Of a DNA stretch of 64,000 bases, positions 52,874 to 60,512 are shown piece after piece. This stretch comes from Hyphomicrobium sp. CS1BSMeth3 (GTDB taxonomy: Bacteria; Pseudomonadota; Alphaproteobacteria; Rhizobiales; Hyphomicrobiaceae). The translations under genes were made by a program, and so were the position numbers. Location of the stretch: positions 1,798,001 through 1,862,000 of the forward strand of contig NZ_FPEI01000006.1 in NCBI RefSeq assembly GCF_900117415.1, read 5' to 3'. Within the stretch, counting starts at the first letter, position 1. Every line of letters begins with the position of its first letter. Below the pieces are notes generated by a model. It was not told where the DNA came from and searched no databases. It saw only the letters and a program-made list of their open reading frames with translations.

Positions 52874-53037
52874 CTAGTGTGATCGAGAAATTCGTCCGAT
52901 CTCGCGGCACGGTACTGAACGAATTTCTCGATCTGAATCACACTAGAAAGCATATGATCCTAGTGTCCCTTTTAATTCTGAAGTTCGCTCGGGACATTAG
53001 CATCGAGGTTTGGCGAACTTCAGAATTGGGACACTAG
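52874..53037. repeat. Paired-hairpin element, copy 4 (R2 then R1), inside the hydratase operon
   Basis: R2 spans 52874-52946 and R1 spans 52960-53037, with a 13-base spacer. The R2 arms end CGT / ACG where other copies have CGC / GCG, and the R1 arms are AATTCTGAAG / CTTCAGAATT: both are compensated changes. It lies between the C-half beta gene and the alpha gene of one operon and supplies the stop codon of the former. Confidence 0.9.
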
Positions 53038-53319
53038 CCAGTGCTCGTAGATCTCGACGATCAGGCTGTCATTCGAGCCATAAGAGCCTTCGCCAGCCCA
53101 AAGCTCGTCCATGGTGAAGCGCACCCAGTAGAGGGTCACTTCGGGCGTATCATACTGACCGACGGCAAGATGCTCGGGATTGTGGAACTCACCGAAGCGC
53201 CGCTCGACGACACCGTGCTTGCCGCGCAAGTACCACGGCGTGCGGATGTGGATGGGCTGCGGCCTGAGCGGGTGCTCCGCGCGCACTTTCACCGCCTGGC
53301 CGATCTCGAAAGCTGCCAT
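53020..53319 (-). CDS. Nitrile hydratase beta C-terminal-half / thiocyanate hydrolase alpha-type subunit
   Basis: 99-aa SH3-like barrel corresponding to the C-terminal half of NHase beta: FEIGQAVKVRAEHPLRPQPIHIRTPWYLRGKHGVVERRFGEFHNPE and YWVRFTMDELWAGEG. The start at 53319 has GGAG 8 bp upstream; ATG 53325 is possible. The last six codons (LVSQF and TGA) are encoded by a paired-hairpin element, so the native C-terminus after EIYEHW has been replaced. The start overlaps the stop of the upstream gene (TGATG). Confidence 0.85.
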   Translation of the reverse strand: MAAFEIGQAVKVRAEHPLRPQPIHIRTPWYLRGKHGVVERRFGEFHNPEHLAVGQYDTPEVTLYWVRFTMDELWAGEGSYGSNDSLIVEIYEHWLVSQF

Positions 53320-53648
53320 CAGCATTTCTCCGACTGCTCGGCAACGCGCGATTTCACTTCCGCGAGCTTGGCGTCGATCTCGGCTTCGGTGACGACGCCT
53401 TTCTCGATGAGGAGGCCACGGAGCGCGTAGGCCCACTTCTCGTAGTAGCCGGCGGCATTGTAATGCCCGGGCGTCAGGCTCTCGATCGTGCGGCGCATCT
53501 CGTCGACGACCCAGTAGCTCCTCGGATTGGCGCGCATGAGCTGCATCAGCGCATCGACCCGGCGCTCGGAAAGCGTCGGCACGTGCTCGTGATTGTCGAC
53601 CGGCCCGCCGGCCTCGCCACCCATGTCGTGGACGCCACGCTCGGCCAT
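53319..53648 (-). CDS. Nitrile hydratase beta N-terminal-half / thiocyanate hydrolase beta-type subunit
   Basis: 109 aa. It has VDNHEHVPTLSERRVDALMQLMRANPRSYWVVDEMRRTIESLTPGHYNAAGYYEKWAYALRGLLIEKGVVTEAEIDAKL, the helical N-terminal half of NHase beta. The start at 53648 follows a GAGGAGGCGG ribosome-binding site. It is first of the three-gene operon and is translationally coupled to the C-half gene. Split beta subunits are the arrangement of thiocyanate hydrolase and of toyocamycin nitrile hydratase. Confidence 0.88.
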   Translation of the reverse strand: MAERGVHDMGGEAGGPVDNHEHVPTLSERRVDALMQLMRANPRSYWVVDEMRRTIESLTPGHYNAAGYYEKWAYALRGLLIEKGVVTEAEIDAKLAEVKSRVAEQSEKC

Positions 53649-53803
53649 GTCCGCCTCCTCTTCCATCCCGCCCGCCATCCTTGCGGCGGTTGGGTCGGCC
53701 CGTCAACCACACCTCGGCAAATTGACACCAAGCCGCATAGAATTGCCATTGCGCCGACCGGGTCCGCCCCGCTAAATCGCACGCCCGATCCGGGAGGGCT
53801 CTC

Positions 53804-54391
53804 ATGCTTCGCGGCCTCTATGACTGGACTATGTCGCTTGCCGCCCGCAAGTCCGCGGAATGGTGGCTGGCCTTCATTGCCTTTGTTGAAAGCTCGGTCT
53901 TCCTCATCCCCGCCGATGTGCTTTACGTGCCCATGGCGCTTGCCTGGCCGGGAAGGGCGTACCGGTACGCGCTCGTGGCAACCGTCGCCTCCGTTCTCGG
54001 CGGGATTGCGGGCTGGACCATCGGCTACTATGCATTCGATGCGATCGCTAAGCCCGCCCTCGAGTTCTACGGAAAGTTCGAGGCCTTCGAGCAACTGCGT
54101 GCTTCCGCCGACGCGGATCTGATCCTGCTCCTGCTCATCACGTCGGGCCTGTCGCATCTGCCGCCCATCAAGGTGGTGACCATCCTGTCCGGCGCGCTCC
54201 ACGTGAATATCTGGCTGTTCATCGCCTCGGCGATCGTGGCCCGCGGCGCGCGTTTCCTCTTCCTCGCGTGGCTGCTGAACAGGTACGGCGTCACCATCCG
54301 CCATTTCATCGAGGAGCGCCTAGGCATGCTCGCCGCGCTCGGATGTGCGGCGCTCATTGGATTGTACGTGGTGGTGCGGTACGTGTCATAG
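53804..54391 (+). CDS. DedA/YqaA-family membrane protein
   Basis: 195-aa inner-membrane protein with about five hydrophobic segments. It has WWLAFIAFVESSVFLIPADVLYVPMALAWPGRA and ATVASVLGGIAGWTIGYYAFDAIAKPALEFYGKFEAF, the pattern of the YqaA branch of the DedA (VTT/SNARE-associated) superfamily, thought to be lipid scramblases. The start follows GGGAGG at 8 bp. The RidA gene begins 60 bp later on the same strand. Confidence 0.88.
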   Translation: MLRGLYDWTMSLAARKSAEWWLAFIAFVESSVFLIPADVLYVPMALAWPGRAYRYALVATVASVLGGIAGWTIGYYAFDAIAKPALEFYGKFEAFEQLRASADADLILLLLITSGLSHLPPIKVVTILSGALHVNIWLFIASAIVARGARFLFLAWLLNRYGVTIRHFIEERLGMLAALGCAALIGLYVVVRYVS

Positions 54392-54450
54392 AAGGAGCGC
54401 GTGCGCGATCGGGCGCATACGCGCGGCTCGACAGGAAACAGGGGATCGAA

Positions 54451-54852
54451 ATGAGCGCTATCGCGTATCCTCAGGCCGACGGTCTCTTCAAAAATCCGGC
54501 TTATTCGCATGTGGCGGTCGCGTCGGGTGCCCGCACAGTTTACATCTCCGGGCAGGTCGCGATGGACAGCCAAGGCAACCTGGTGGGTGCCGGCGACCTC
54601 GGCGCGCAGACCGAGCAGGTCATGCGGAACCTCGGCCTGGCGCTCGCGGCGGCAGGCGCGAGCTTCGCCGACGTCGTCAAGATCACGACCTACGTCGTGG
54701 ACTACAAACCGGAGCATCGCGCCATCATCGGCAAGGCGCGGACGCCGTTCTTTGCCGGCCGTGAGCCGCCGGCGAGCACGCTCGTCGGCATTTCAGCGCT
54801 CGCGGCGCCGGGATGGCTCATCGAGATCGAGGCTATTGCCGTCGTCGGCTAG
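54451..54852 (+). CDS. RidA/YjgF-family protein
   Basis: 133 aa, cytoplasmic trimer-forming family that hydrolyses reactive enamine/imine intermediates. It has VAVASGARTVYISGQVAMDSQGNLVGAGDLGAQTEQVMRNLG and VVKITTYVVDYKPEHR. It keeps the strand ASTLVGISALAAPGWLIEIEAIAV, but the conserved Arg of true RidA (near position 105, in PARSxVxV) reads PASTLVGI, so this is a different subgroup and imine deaminase activity is uncertain. Family D repeat follows directly. Confidence 0.88.
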   Translation: MSAIAYPQADGLFKNPAYSHVAVASGARTVYISGQVAMDSQGNLVGAGDLGAQTEQVMRNLGLALAAAGASFADVVKITTYVVDYKPEHRAIIGKARTPFFAGREPPASTLVGISALAAPGWLIEIEAIAVVG

Positions 54853-54949
54853 CGGTCGCCGCGAACTCCCGTCCATAAAAGACGGGGGTTCGGGGGTGTC
54901 CCCCGATTGGGGCGTGGGGCGAAAGCCCCACTCGCGCCGCAGGCGCGAC
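54853..54949. repeat. Family D triple-hairpin repeat, copy 4, flush between two stop codons
   Basis: The 97-bp gap is entirely filled by a reverse-orientation copy: TCCCGTC...GACGGG, CGGGGGTGTCCCCCG, TGGGGCGAAAGCCCCA, and TCGCGCCGCAGGCGCGA. Stem bases differ from those at 19537-19625 in a compensating way. It abuts the RidA stop on one side and the acyl-CoA synthetase stop on the other. Confidence 0.75.
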
Positions 54950-57037
54950 CTAGCCCGCCAACACCACCAAGCCATCGACCGCCACTGCGCCCTCGCCTTT
55001 CGCGCGCACGATGACGGGATTGATCTCTGCTTCGGTGATCTGCGGTACATCAGAGAGCGCTAGGTGTGAAATCGTGACGACGATCGCCGCCAGGGCGTCA
55101 AGATCGCCTTCCGGTAGTCCGCGGAATCCGCGCAGCGGCGCGAAGCCCTTGACCTCGGCGATCATGGCGCGCGCGGACGCCAGATCGACCGGCGCGGGCC
55201 GCACGGCGACGTCGCCATAGACTTCGGCGAGGATACCGCCGACGCCGACCGCGACGAGCGGCCCGACGCGCGGATCGCGGCGGAAGCCGACGATCGCCTC
55301 GCCGAGACCCTTGATCATTTCCTGCACGACAACGCCATCGATGCGCGCGCCGGGCACTTTCTTCGGCACGTCGCTCAGCAGCGTCGTGACGGCGGCTTTC
55401 AATGCCGCAGCATCGGCAATGCCGATCTTCACGCCGCCGACCTCGCTCTTGTGTGCGATGTCGGCCGAGAGGATCTTCGCGACGACGGGATAGTTGAGCT
55501 TCAGGGCATCGACGCCTGCCGCATCGCTCACCTGCGCAATCGCCGGCACTGGCACGCCGAGCGCCGAGAACAGCTCCAGCGCCCGCTGCTCGTTCAGAGT
55601 TGCAGCACCCTTTGCCCCATCGAGCGCGGCACGCGCTGCAGCCGGCAGCGCGATCGCGTCCTTCGCACGCGGCGGCGTCCAATCGAGATAGGCCCCGAGC
55701 GCATCGGCGCAGGCCTCGGGTGTGCGGAAGCCAGCGATGCCCGCCCCGGCCAACAGCTCGAGCGAGCGCTGCGCATTCGGCAGCAGGAAGGCGACGATCG
55801 GCTTCTCGGCACTCGCCCATTTGGCGAGCGGCGCGACGGCGAGCTCCGGGAAGTATTCCGCCGAGGAGCCGACGCCGACAACCACAGCATCGACACGAGG
55901 ATCGGCCATGAAGCTCGACATGACCGTATCGACCACCTCGGGCTTGGTGCCGGCCATGGTCAGATCCGCGATCGGCGCACCGGGCGCGACATCGATCTTG
56001 AAAGCCGCGAGGCCCTCGCTCAGGGTCTCCGCCGCGGGCACGACCTCGATGCCGCGCGAGCCCAGATGATCCACGACCAGCGCAGCCGCGCCCCCCGTCG
56101 TCGTCGTCACGGCGACGCGCTTGCCCTTGGCAGGCTTGCGGCCCTTGAGCAGGAGCGGCGCCTCGATGAGGCTCTCGAAATGATCGAGCCGCATGATGCC
56201 GCAGTCAGAGAGGAAGGCGTCGAGTGCGCGCGTCTCGCCGACCATGGCGCCGGTGTGCGACTGCGCAAGTGCCTGCCCGAGATCGGAGCGGCCGAGCACA
56301 TAGGCCATGACCGGCTTTCCGGCCGCGTGCGCCTTCCGCGCCATCTCCGCCACGCCGACGGGATCGCGCATGGTCTCGAGGAAGAGCAGGATCACGTCGG
56401 TATCGGGATCGTCGACCAGCATGGACGCGATCTCGCCGACCGTGAGATCGCACTCGTTGCCGATCGAGACGAGCGTCGAGAAGCCGATGCCGCGCGCCTC
56501 GCCGCGGCTGACGAGCGCGCCGATCATGGAGCCCGACTGCGAGACGAGCCCCGTGCGGCCCTTGGGCAAACGCTCGCGCTCGAGCACGGCGTTGGCGGAA
56601 AGCGTCAGCGGCCAGTGCGTATTGATCACGCCGAGGCTGTTCGGGCCGATGAGGCGTACGCCGCCCTCACGCGCCGCCGCAATCAGTGCCGCCTGGCGCG
56701 CCTTGCCGGCCTCGCCGCCTTCGGCGAAGCCACCTGCGAAGATGGTCGCCGCCGCGACGCCGGCCTTGCCGCAGTCGCGGATAGCCTCGACAACCGAGTT
56801 CGTGCCGAGCATGACGTAGGCGTGATCCGGCGGCTCCGGGCAGTCGGCCAGCGAGGCGTAGCAGGGCTCGCCGAAGAGCTCCTTGTAGCCGGGGTTGATC
56901 GGATAAATTGTGCCGGTGAAGCCGTGCTTGCGCAGATAACGCTGCGGGCGCGAGTTGTTCTTCTTCACGTCGCCGGAGGCCCCGACAATGGCAACGCGCT
57001 CGGGGCGCAGCAGGCAGTCGGCGAAGGGTCTGGCCAT
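54950..57037 (-). CDS. ADP-forming acyl-CoA synthetase (acetate--CoA ligase family)
   Basis: 695-aa single-chain NDP-forming acyl-CoA synthetase. The CoA-binding Rossmann domain (VAIVGASGDVKKNNSRPQRYLRKHGFTG) is followed by a succinyl-CoA-ligase-like domain (RTGLVSQSGSMIGALVSRGEARGIGFSTLVSIGNECDLT) and a C-terminal ATP-grasp domain (YPVVAKILSADIAHKSEVGGVKIG; GVVVQEMIKGLGEAIVGFRRDPRVGPLVAVG; INPVIV). The start at 57037 (MARPFADCLLRPERV) is the family start. It makes acyl-CoA from a carboxylate plus ATP and CoA; substrate unknown. It shares a divergent region with the next methyltransferase gene. Confidence 0.92.
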   Translation of the reverse strand: MARPFADCLLRPERVAIVGASGDVKKNNSRPQRYLRKHGFTGTIYPINPGYKELFGEPCYASLADCPEPPDHAYVMLGTNSVVEAIRDCGKAGVAAATIFAGGFAEGGEAGKARQAALIAAAREGGVRLIGPNSLGVINTHWPLTLSANAVLERERLPKGRTGLVSQSGSMIGALVSRGEARGIGFSTLVSIGNECDLTVGEIASMLVDDPDTDVILLFLETMRDPVGVAEMARKAHAAGKPVMAYVLGRSDLGQALAQSHTGAMVGETRALDAFLSDCGIMRLDHFESLIEAPLLLKGRKPAKGKRVAVTTTTGGAAALVVDHLGSRGIEVVPAAETLSEGLAAFKIDVAPGAPIADLTMAGTKPEVVDTVMSSFMADPRVDAVVVGVGSSAEYFPELAVAPLAKWASAEKPIVAFLLPNAQRSLELLAGAGIAGFRTPEACADALGAYLDWTPPRAKDAIALPAAARAALDGAKGAATLNEQRALELFSALGVPVPAIAQVSDAAGVDALKLNYPVVAKILSADIAHKSEVGGVKIGIADAAALKAAVTTLLSDVPKKVPGARIDGVVVQEMIKGLGEAIVGFRRDPRVGPLVAVGVGGILAEVYGDVAVRPAPVDLASARAMIAEVKGFAPLRGFRGLPEGDLDALAAIVVTISHLALSDVPQITEAEINPVIVRAKGEGAVAVDGLVVLAG

Positions 57038-57123
57038 GGTCAAAGTCCTCCCTTGGCGGCCCACAATTCATGCTCGAAGCCGCTGTTTCAGGCTATGTCT
57101 ATCCGATCGAGCCATGATCCGCC

Positions 57124-57139
57124 ATATGTCCGGACATAT
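57124..57139. promoter_or_regulatory. 16-bp perfect palindrome ATATGTCCGGACATAT
   Basis: Self-complementary over 16 bases, 12 bp upstream of the methyltransferase start and just before its GGAG ribosome-binding site, 86 bp upstream of the synthetase. The inner 12 bases are identical to the palindrome at 20808-20819. Likely operator of a shared regulator. Confidence 0.5.
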
Positions 57140-57151
57140 AGGAGATATGAC

Positions 57152-57778
57152 ATGACGACAAACGTCGAGCGCTACCAGCGGATCGCCCCGCTCTACGACT
57201 TCCTCGATGGCCCGTTCGAGCGCAGCCGCTATCGCCCGTTGCGCCCCAAGCTGTTCGATGGGCTATCAGGCCAGCTCCTGGATGCCGGCATCGGCACCGG
57301 GCGGAATTGCGAATTCTACCCACCGGAGGCCGTCGTCACGGGCATCGACACGAGCCCCGCAATGCTGGAGCGGGCCCGCACGCGGTGCCCGACGCTCGCT
57401 GCGGGCGGCCGGCTCTACGAAATGGACGTGACCGCCCTCAGTTTCCCCACGGCCTCCTTCGACGCCGCGGTGTCGAGCTTCCTTTTCTGCGTCCTGCCCG
57501 ACAACCAGCAGGTACCGGCACTGCGCGAGCTTGGCCGCGTCGTGCGGCCCGGCGGGCTCATCCGCCTGCTCGAATACGTCCGGCCGAGTGGCCAGCTGCG
57601 CCGCGCCATCACGTACATCTGGCAGCCCTGGGTCGCCTGGGCTTACGGCGCGAGCTACGACCGCCATACGGAAGAGCGCGTGCCCGAGGCGGGCCTGGAG
57701 GTCGTCGAGAGCCGCTTCGTGGTCGATGACATCCTCAAAATGCTGACCGTGCGCGCGCCGGCCCATCAGGTCGCGTAG
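57152..57778 (+). CDS. Class I SAM-dependent methyltransferase
   Basis: 208 aa. It has YDFLDGPFERSRYRPLRPKLFDGL, motif I LLDAGIGTGRNCEFYPP, VTGIDTSPAMLERAR, the acidic ALSFPTASFDAAVSSFLFC and VVRPGGLIRLLEYVRP. It is of the small UbiE/COQ5-like type, and the substrate is open. The start at 57152 follows GGAG at a proper distance and is preferred over any upstream candidate. It ends 6 bp before the phosphotransferase gene, so the two are cotranscribed. Confidence 0.88.
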   Translation: MTTNVERYQRIAPLYDFLDGPFERSRYRPLRPKLFDGLSGQLLDAGIGTGRNCEFYPPEAVVTGIDTSPAMLERARTRCPTLAAGGRLYEMDVTALSFPTASFDAAVSSFLFCVLPDNQQVPALRELGRVVRPGGLIRLLEYVRPSGQLRRAITYIWQPWVAWAYGASYDRHTEERVPEAGLEVVESRFVVDDILKMLTVRAPAHQVA

Positions 57779-57784
57779 GGAGCC

Positions 57785-58606
57785 ATGCACGGCGCGATTT
57801 TCGCCCCCTATATCGAGCGATGGAGGCTCCTTCCCGATGGCGCGCCCATAACGACGCCCGCGGCTCATCTCTTGCCCGTGCGGCGGGACGGCGCGCCCGC
57901 CATGCTGAAAGTCGTCACGCTCGATGAGGCCAAGCCGGGCAACAGCCTCCTCGCGTGGTGGGAGGGGCAGGGCGCGGCGCGCGTCTATGAGATGGACGGC
58001 GATGCCATCCTCATGGAGCGCGCACTTGGAACGCGCTCTCTCGTCGAGTATGCCCGCAACGGGCGCGATGACGAAGCGACGCGCATACTCTGCGATGCCG
58101 TCGCCGCCCTTCATGCGCCCCGCGCGAAGCCCAATCCCGAACTCGTATCGCTCGATGTCTGGTTCGCGCCGCTCTCGCCGGTCGCTCGAACGCATGGCGG
58201 CTTGCTCGCACGCGCCGACGTCGCTGCTCGCGCGCTGTTGGCCGAGCCGCGAGATGTCGTGCCCCTGCACGGCGACATTCACCACGAGAACGTGCTCGAC
58301 TTCGGCGCGCGCGGCTGGCTCGCCATTGATCCGCACGCAATCCTCGGCGAGCGCGCCTTCGACTACGCGAACATCTTCTGCAATCCGGACCTCGGCGATC
58401 CTGCGCTCGGCGTGGCGCGCGATCCGGCGCGATTTCGCCGCCGCCTCGCAATCGTCGCCGAGCACGCCAGCATCGAGCGCCATCGGCTGGCGCAATGGAT
58501 ACTCGCATGGTGCGGGCTGTCGGCCGCATGGTTCATCGACGACGGCATGAGCGCCGAAATCGACCTCGCCATCGCGGAACTGGCGGTAGCCGAGATCGCC
58601 GACTGA
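57785..58606 (+). CDS. Aminoglycoside/hydroxyurea phosphotransferase family kinase
   Basis: 273-aa small-molecule kinase of the APH(6)/hydroxyurea type. It has the catalytic loop PLHGDIHHENVLDFGARGWLAIDPHAILGERAFDYANIF (HGD and DP metal-binding segments) and an N-lobe with ATP-binding residues (APAMLKVV). It is close in length to streptomycin 6-kinases, although chromosomal members often act on unknown sugars. It lies 6 bp after the methyltransferase. No resistance-island context is seen, so clinical resistance should not be inferred. Confidence 0.88.
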   Translation: MHGAIFAPYIERWRLLPDGAPITTPAAHLLPVRRDGAPAMLKVVTLDEAKPGNSLLAWWEGQGAARVYEMDGDAILMERALGTRSLVEYARNGRDDEATRILCDAVAALHAPRAKPNPELVSLDVWFAPLSPVARTHGGLLARADVAARALLAEPRDVVPLHGDIHHENVLDFGARGWLAIDPHAILGERAFDYANIFCNPDLGDPALGVARDPARFRRRLAIVAEHASIERHRLAQWILAWCGLSAAWFIDDGMSAEIDLAIAELAVAEIAD

Positions 58607-58773
58607 GCCGCCTTGCATCCCATTTCTCTTTTCTGCCCGCTCACGTGTCGTGGGCGCGTCGGCCACACCATCTTGTAAGCGACGAACCTCGCACCAATTT
58701 GATATCGCAGGACATAATTCCGCTTGGGCGATGGCTCACGCGTGCACGATGCTCATATGGAGTTGTCTCCTCG

Positions 58774-59616
58774 ATGGCCGCACACGACGACGATCATGAT
58801 CTTGGCTTGCCGCACGATCTCGGCAGGCTGCTTTCTCGCCGTACTGCCCTCACGCTGCTCGGCGCGGCAGCCACGGCCGGCCTTGCAGGCTGCGACTATC
58901 TCCCCTTCGTGGGACGCGCCGAGGCCGAGATCGTCGGCAAGGGGGCGGACGGCGTCGAATGCGTCGCCCATCCGCGCGAAACAGCCGGTCCCTTCCCGGC
59001 CGATGGTTCCAATCGCGCGCATGGCACGCTGGCCAATGTCCTCACCGACAGCGGCATCGTTCGCGCGGACATGCGGCCCAATCTCGACAACAGCGGCGCT
59101 CCTGCCGCGGGTGTCGAGCTCAAGTTCACGCTCAACCTCGTGGACGTGAGCAGGAGCTGTGCACCGCTGAAGGATCACGCGATCTATCTCTGGCACTGTG
59201 ATGCGGCCGGCAAATATTCGATCTACGACCTGCCGAATGCAACGTACCTGCGCGCCGTCGGTGTGACCGACGCCAAGGGCCAGATGACGCTCACCACCAT
59301 CGTGCCCGGCTGTTACATGGGGCGCTATCCCCACTTCCACTTCGAGGTCTATCCGAGCCTCGCCAAGGCGACCGACTACAGGAACCGCCTCCTCACTTCA
59401 CAGCTCGCCATTCCCGGTGACGTCTGCACCGCTGTCTACAACAGCGTGCCCGCCTACAAGGCGAGCATAGCGGCCTTTGCCAAGTCACCGCTCGAGCGCG
59501 ACGGGATTTTCAGAGACAACACGCCGAAGCAGCTTGCCGCCCAGACGCTCGCCATGACCAAGGCGCCGGACGGCAGCTATGGCGGGACCGTGACGATTGG
59601 CCTTCAGGCCGCGTGA
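58774..59616 (+). CDS. Secreted intradiol ring-cleavage dioxygenase-like protein
   Basis: 280 aa. The N-terminus has a twin-arginine-like signal with a lipobox: LLSRRTALTLLGAAATAGLAGC. The C-terminal part is an intradiol dioxygenase fold with HCDAAGKYSIYD and PGCYMGRYPHFHFEVYPS, which hold the expected Tyr, Tyr, His and His Fe(III) ligands. Intradiol enzymes are usually cytoplasmic, and exported ones form a separate group of unknown substrate. The start at 58774 is a weak choice between several ATGs. It is 168 bp after the kinase. Confidence 0.85.
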   Translation: MAAHDDDHDLGLPHDLGRLLSRRTALTLLGAAATAGLAGCDYLPFVGRAEAEIVGKGADGVECVAHPRETAGPFPADGSNRAHGTLANVLTDSGIVRADMRPNLDNSGAPAAGVELKFTLNLVDVSRSCAPLKDHAIYLWHCDAAGKYSIYDLPNATYLRAVGVTDAKGQMTLTTIVPGCYMGRYPHFHFEVYPSLAKATDYRNRLLTSQLAIPGDVCTAVYNSVPAYKASIAAFAKSPLERDGIFRDNTPKQLAAQTLAMTKAPDGSYGGTVTIGLQAA

Positions 59617-59792
59617 CGTCCGCAAACGCTGCTGGCTCGAGGCATCGAATACATCGGCCAATCCCAGCCTTCGGCGGGCGGTCGGAGACCTTCGCGCGCA
59701 TTGTTCATTCCCTGCGGTTTGATAGGATGAGCAACGGAATTGCGTTCGTGCAAGTTGCTCACCAGGCGCGGAGTGCATCGACAGAGGCTCAC

Positions 59793-60326
59793 ATGCCGAC
59801 GTCCGCCGAGATGATACTGCAGGAGTTGATGCGCGCCTTTCCCGCGACGCGCCAAAGGGCGTTTGCCGCTCTCGTGAATACGACGCGGGGCCATGAGCCC
59901 ATGGCCGTGGCGCAGGCCTTCCGTGACAAATCCGATTGGACGACGCTCGATCCCGATTGGCTCGACGCCGTGCCCGACGGATTGTCGACGGCGCTGAGCT
60001 TTCTCTCCGACGAGGCTGTCTGCTTTTATATTCCGGCTTTTCTCTCGGCCGATCTCAATGGGCGGCTCGGCGGCGCCGATCCCGTGTTCGCTCTCACCTA
60101 TGGATTTGCCCACGGTGTCGGCGAAGAGCGCATTCACCCGCGCCAGCCACGAACCTGGGGCGACTATGCCCGGGCTCGCTGGTCGGCTCTCACGCGACCA
60201 CAGGCGCGCGCGATCGTCATGTATCTCGAATGGCGCGTCGTCGCGCGCGCCACGCCGCTCGAACGAGAGGCCATTGCCGAGGCCCTCGCAAAGTACTGGC
60301 ACGCGCGCGCTGCCGACGCGTCGTGA
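59793..60326 (+). CDS. Hypothetical protein, DUF6714-like
   Basis: 177 aa from 59793 (MPTSAEMILQELMRAFP), with an AGAGG ribosome-binding site. An ATG at 59727 is also in frame. The sequence has ALSFLSDEAVCFYIPAFLSADLNGR, typical of this small helical family, and a FAHGVGEERIH segment. C-terminal SALTRPQARAIVMYLEWRVV is helical. No catalytic motif is recognised. It is 176 bp after the dioxygenase gene and may be monocistronic. Confidence 0.65.
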   Translation: MPTSAEMILQELMRAFPATRQRAFAALVNTTRGHEPMAVAQAFRDKSDWTTLDPDWLDAVPDGLSTALSFLSDEAVCFYIPAFLSADLNGRLGGADPVFALTYGFAHGVGEERIHPRQPRTWGDYARARWSALTRPQARAIVMYLEWRVVARATPLEREAIAEALAKYWHARAADAS

Positions 60327-60512
60327 CTGGATCGCTTCTGCCCCCAACCGAGGGCTTGCAGAAAAGCCATTGGCCGCGGTCTTCAGCAAAGCAGCAGTCG
60401 TGAGCGAGCAGCGCCCGACTGGATTTGACGCCCTCCCCTTCCCCGTGCCAGCTTGCCGACATCAAAATCCACAAACGAGCCCAGAGACATACCAAGAGGA
60501 AAGGCACCGACG

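Noticed and set aside
53325-53805. Long N-terminal extension of the hydratase C-half gene
   Set aside because: It runs antiparallel in frame over the N-half gene, which has its own strong ribosome-binding site and family sequence. The C-half starts at 53319 or 53325.
55451-57151. N-terminal extension of the small methyltransferase upstream of 57152
   Set aside because: The 560-residue extension is antisense to the acyl-CoA synthetase; a normal ribosome-binding site and family start exist at 57152.
57785-58606. Antibiotic resistance gene
   Set aside because: The kinase has the phosphotransferase motifs but sits in a chromosomal operon with a methyltransferase, without mobile or resistance context; family members often have unrelated substrates.
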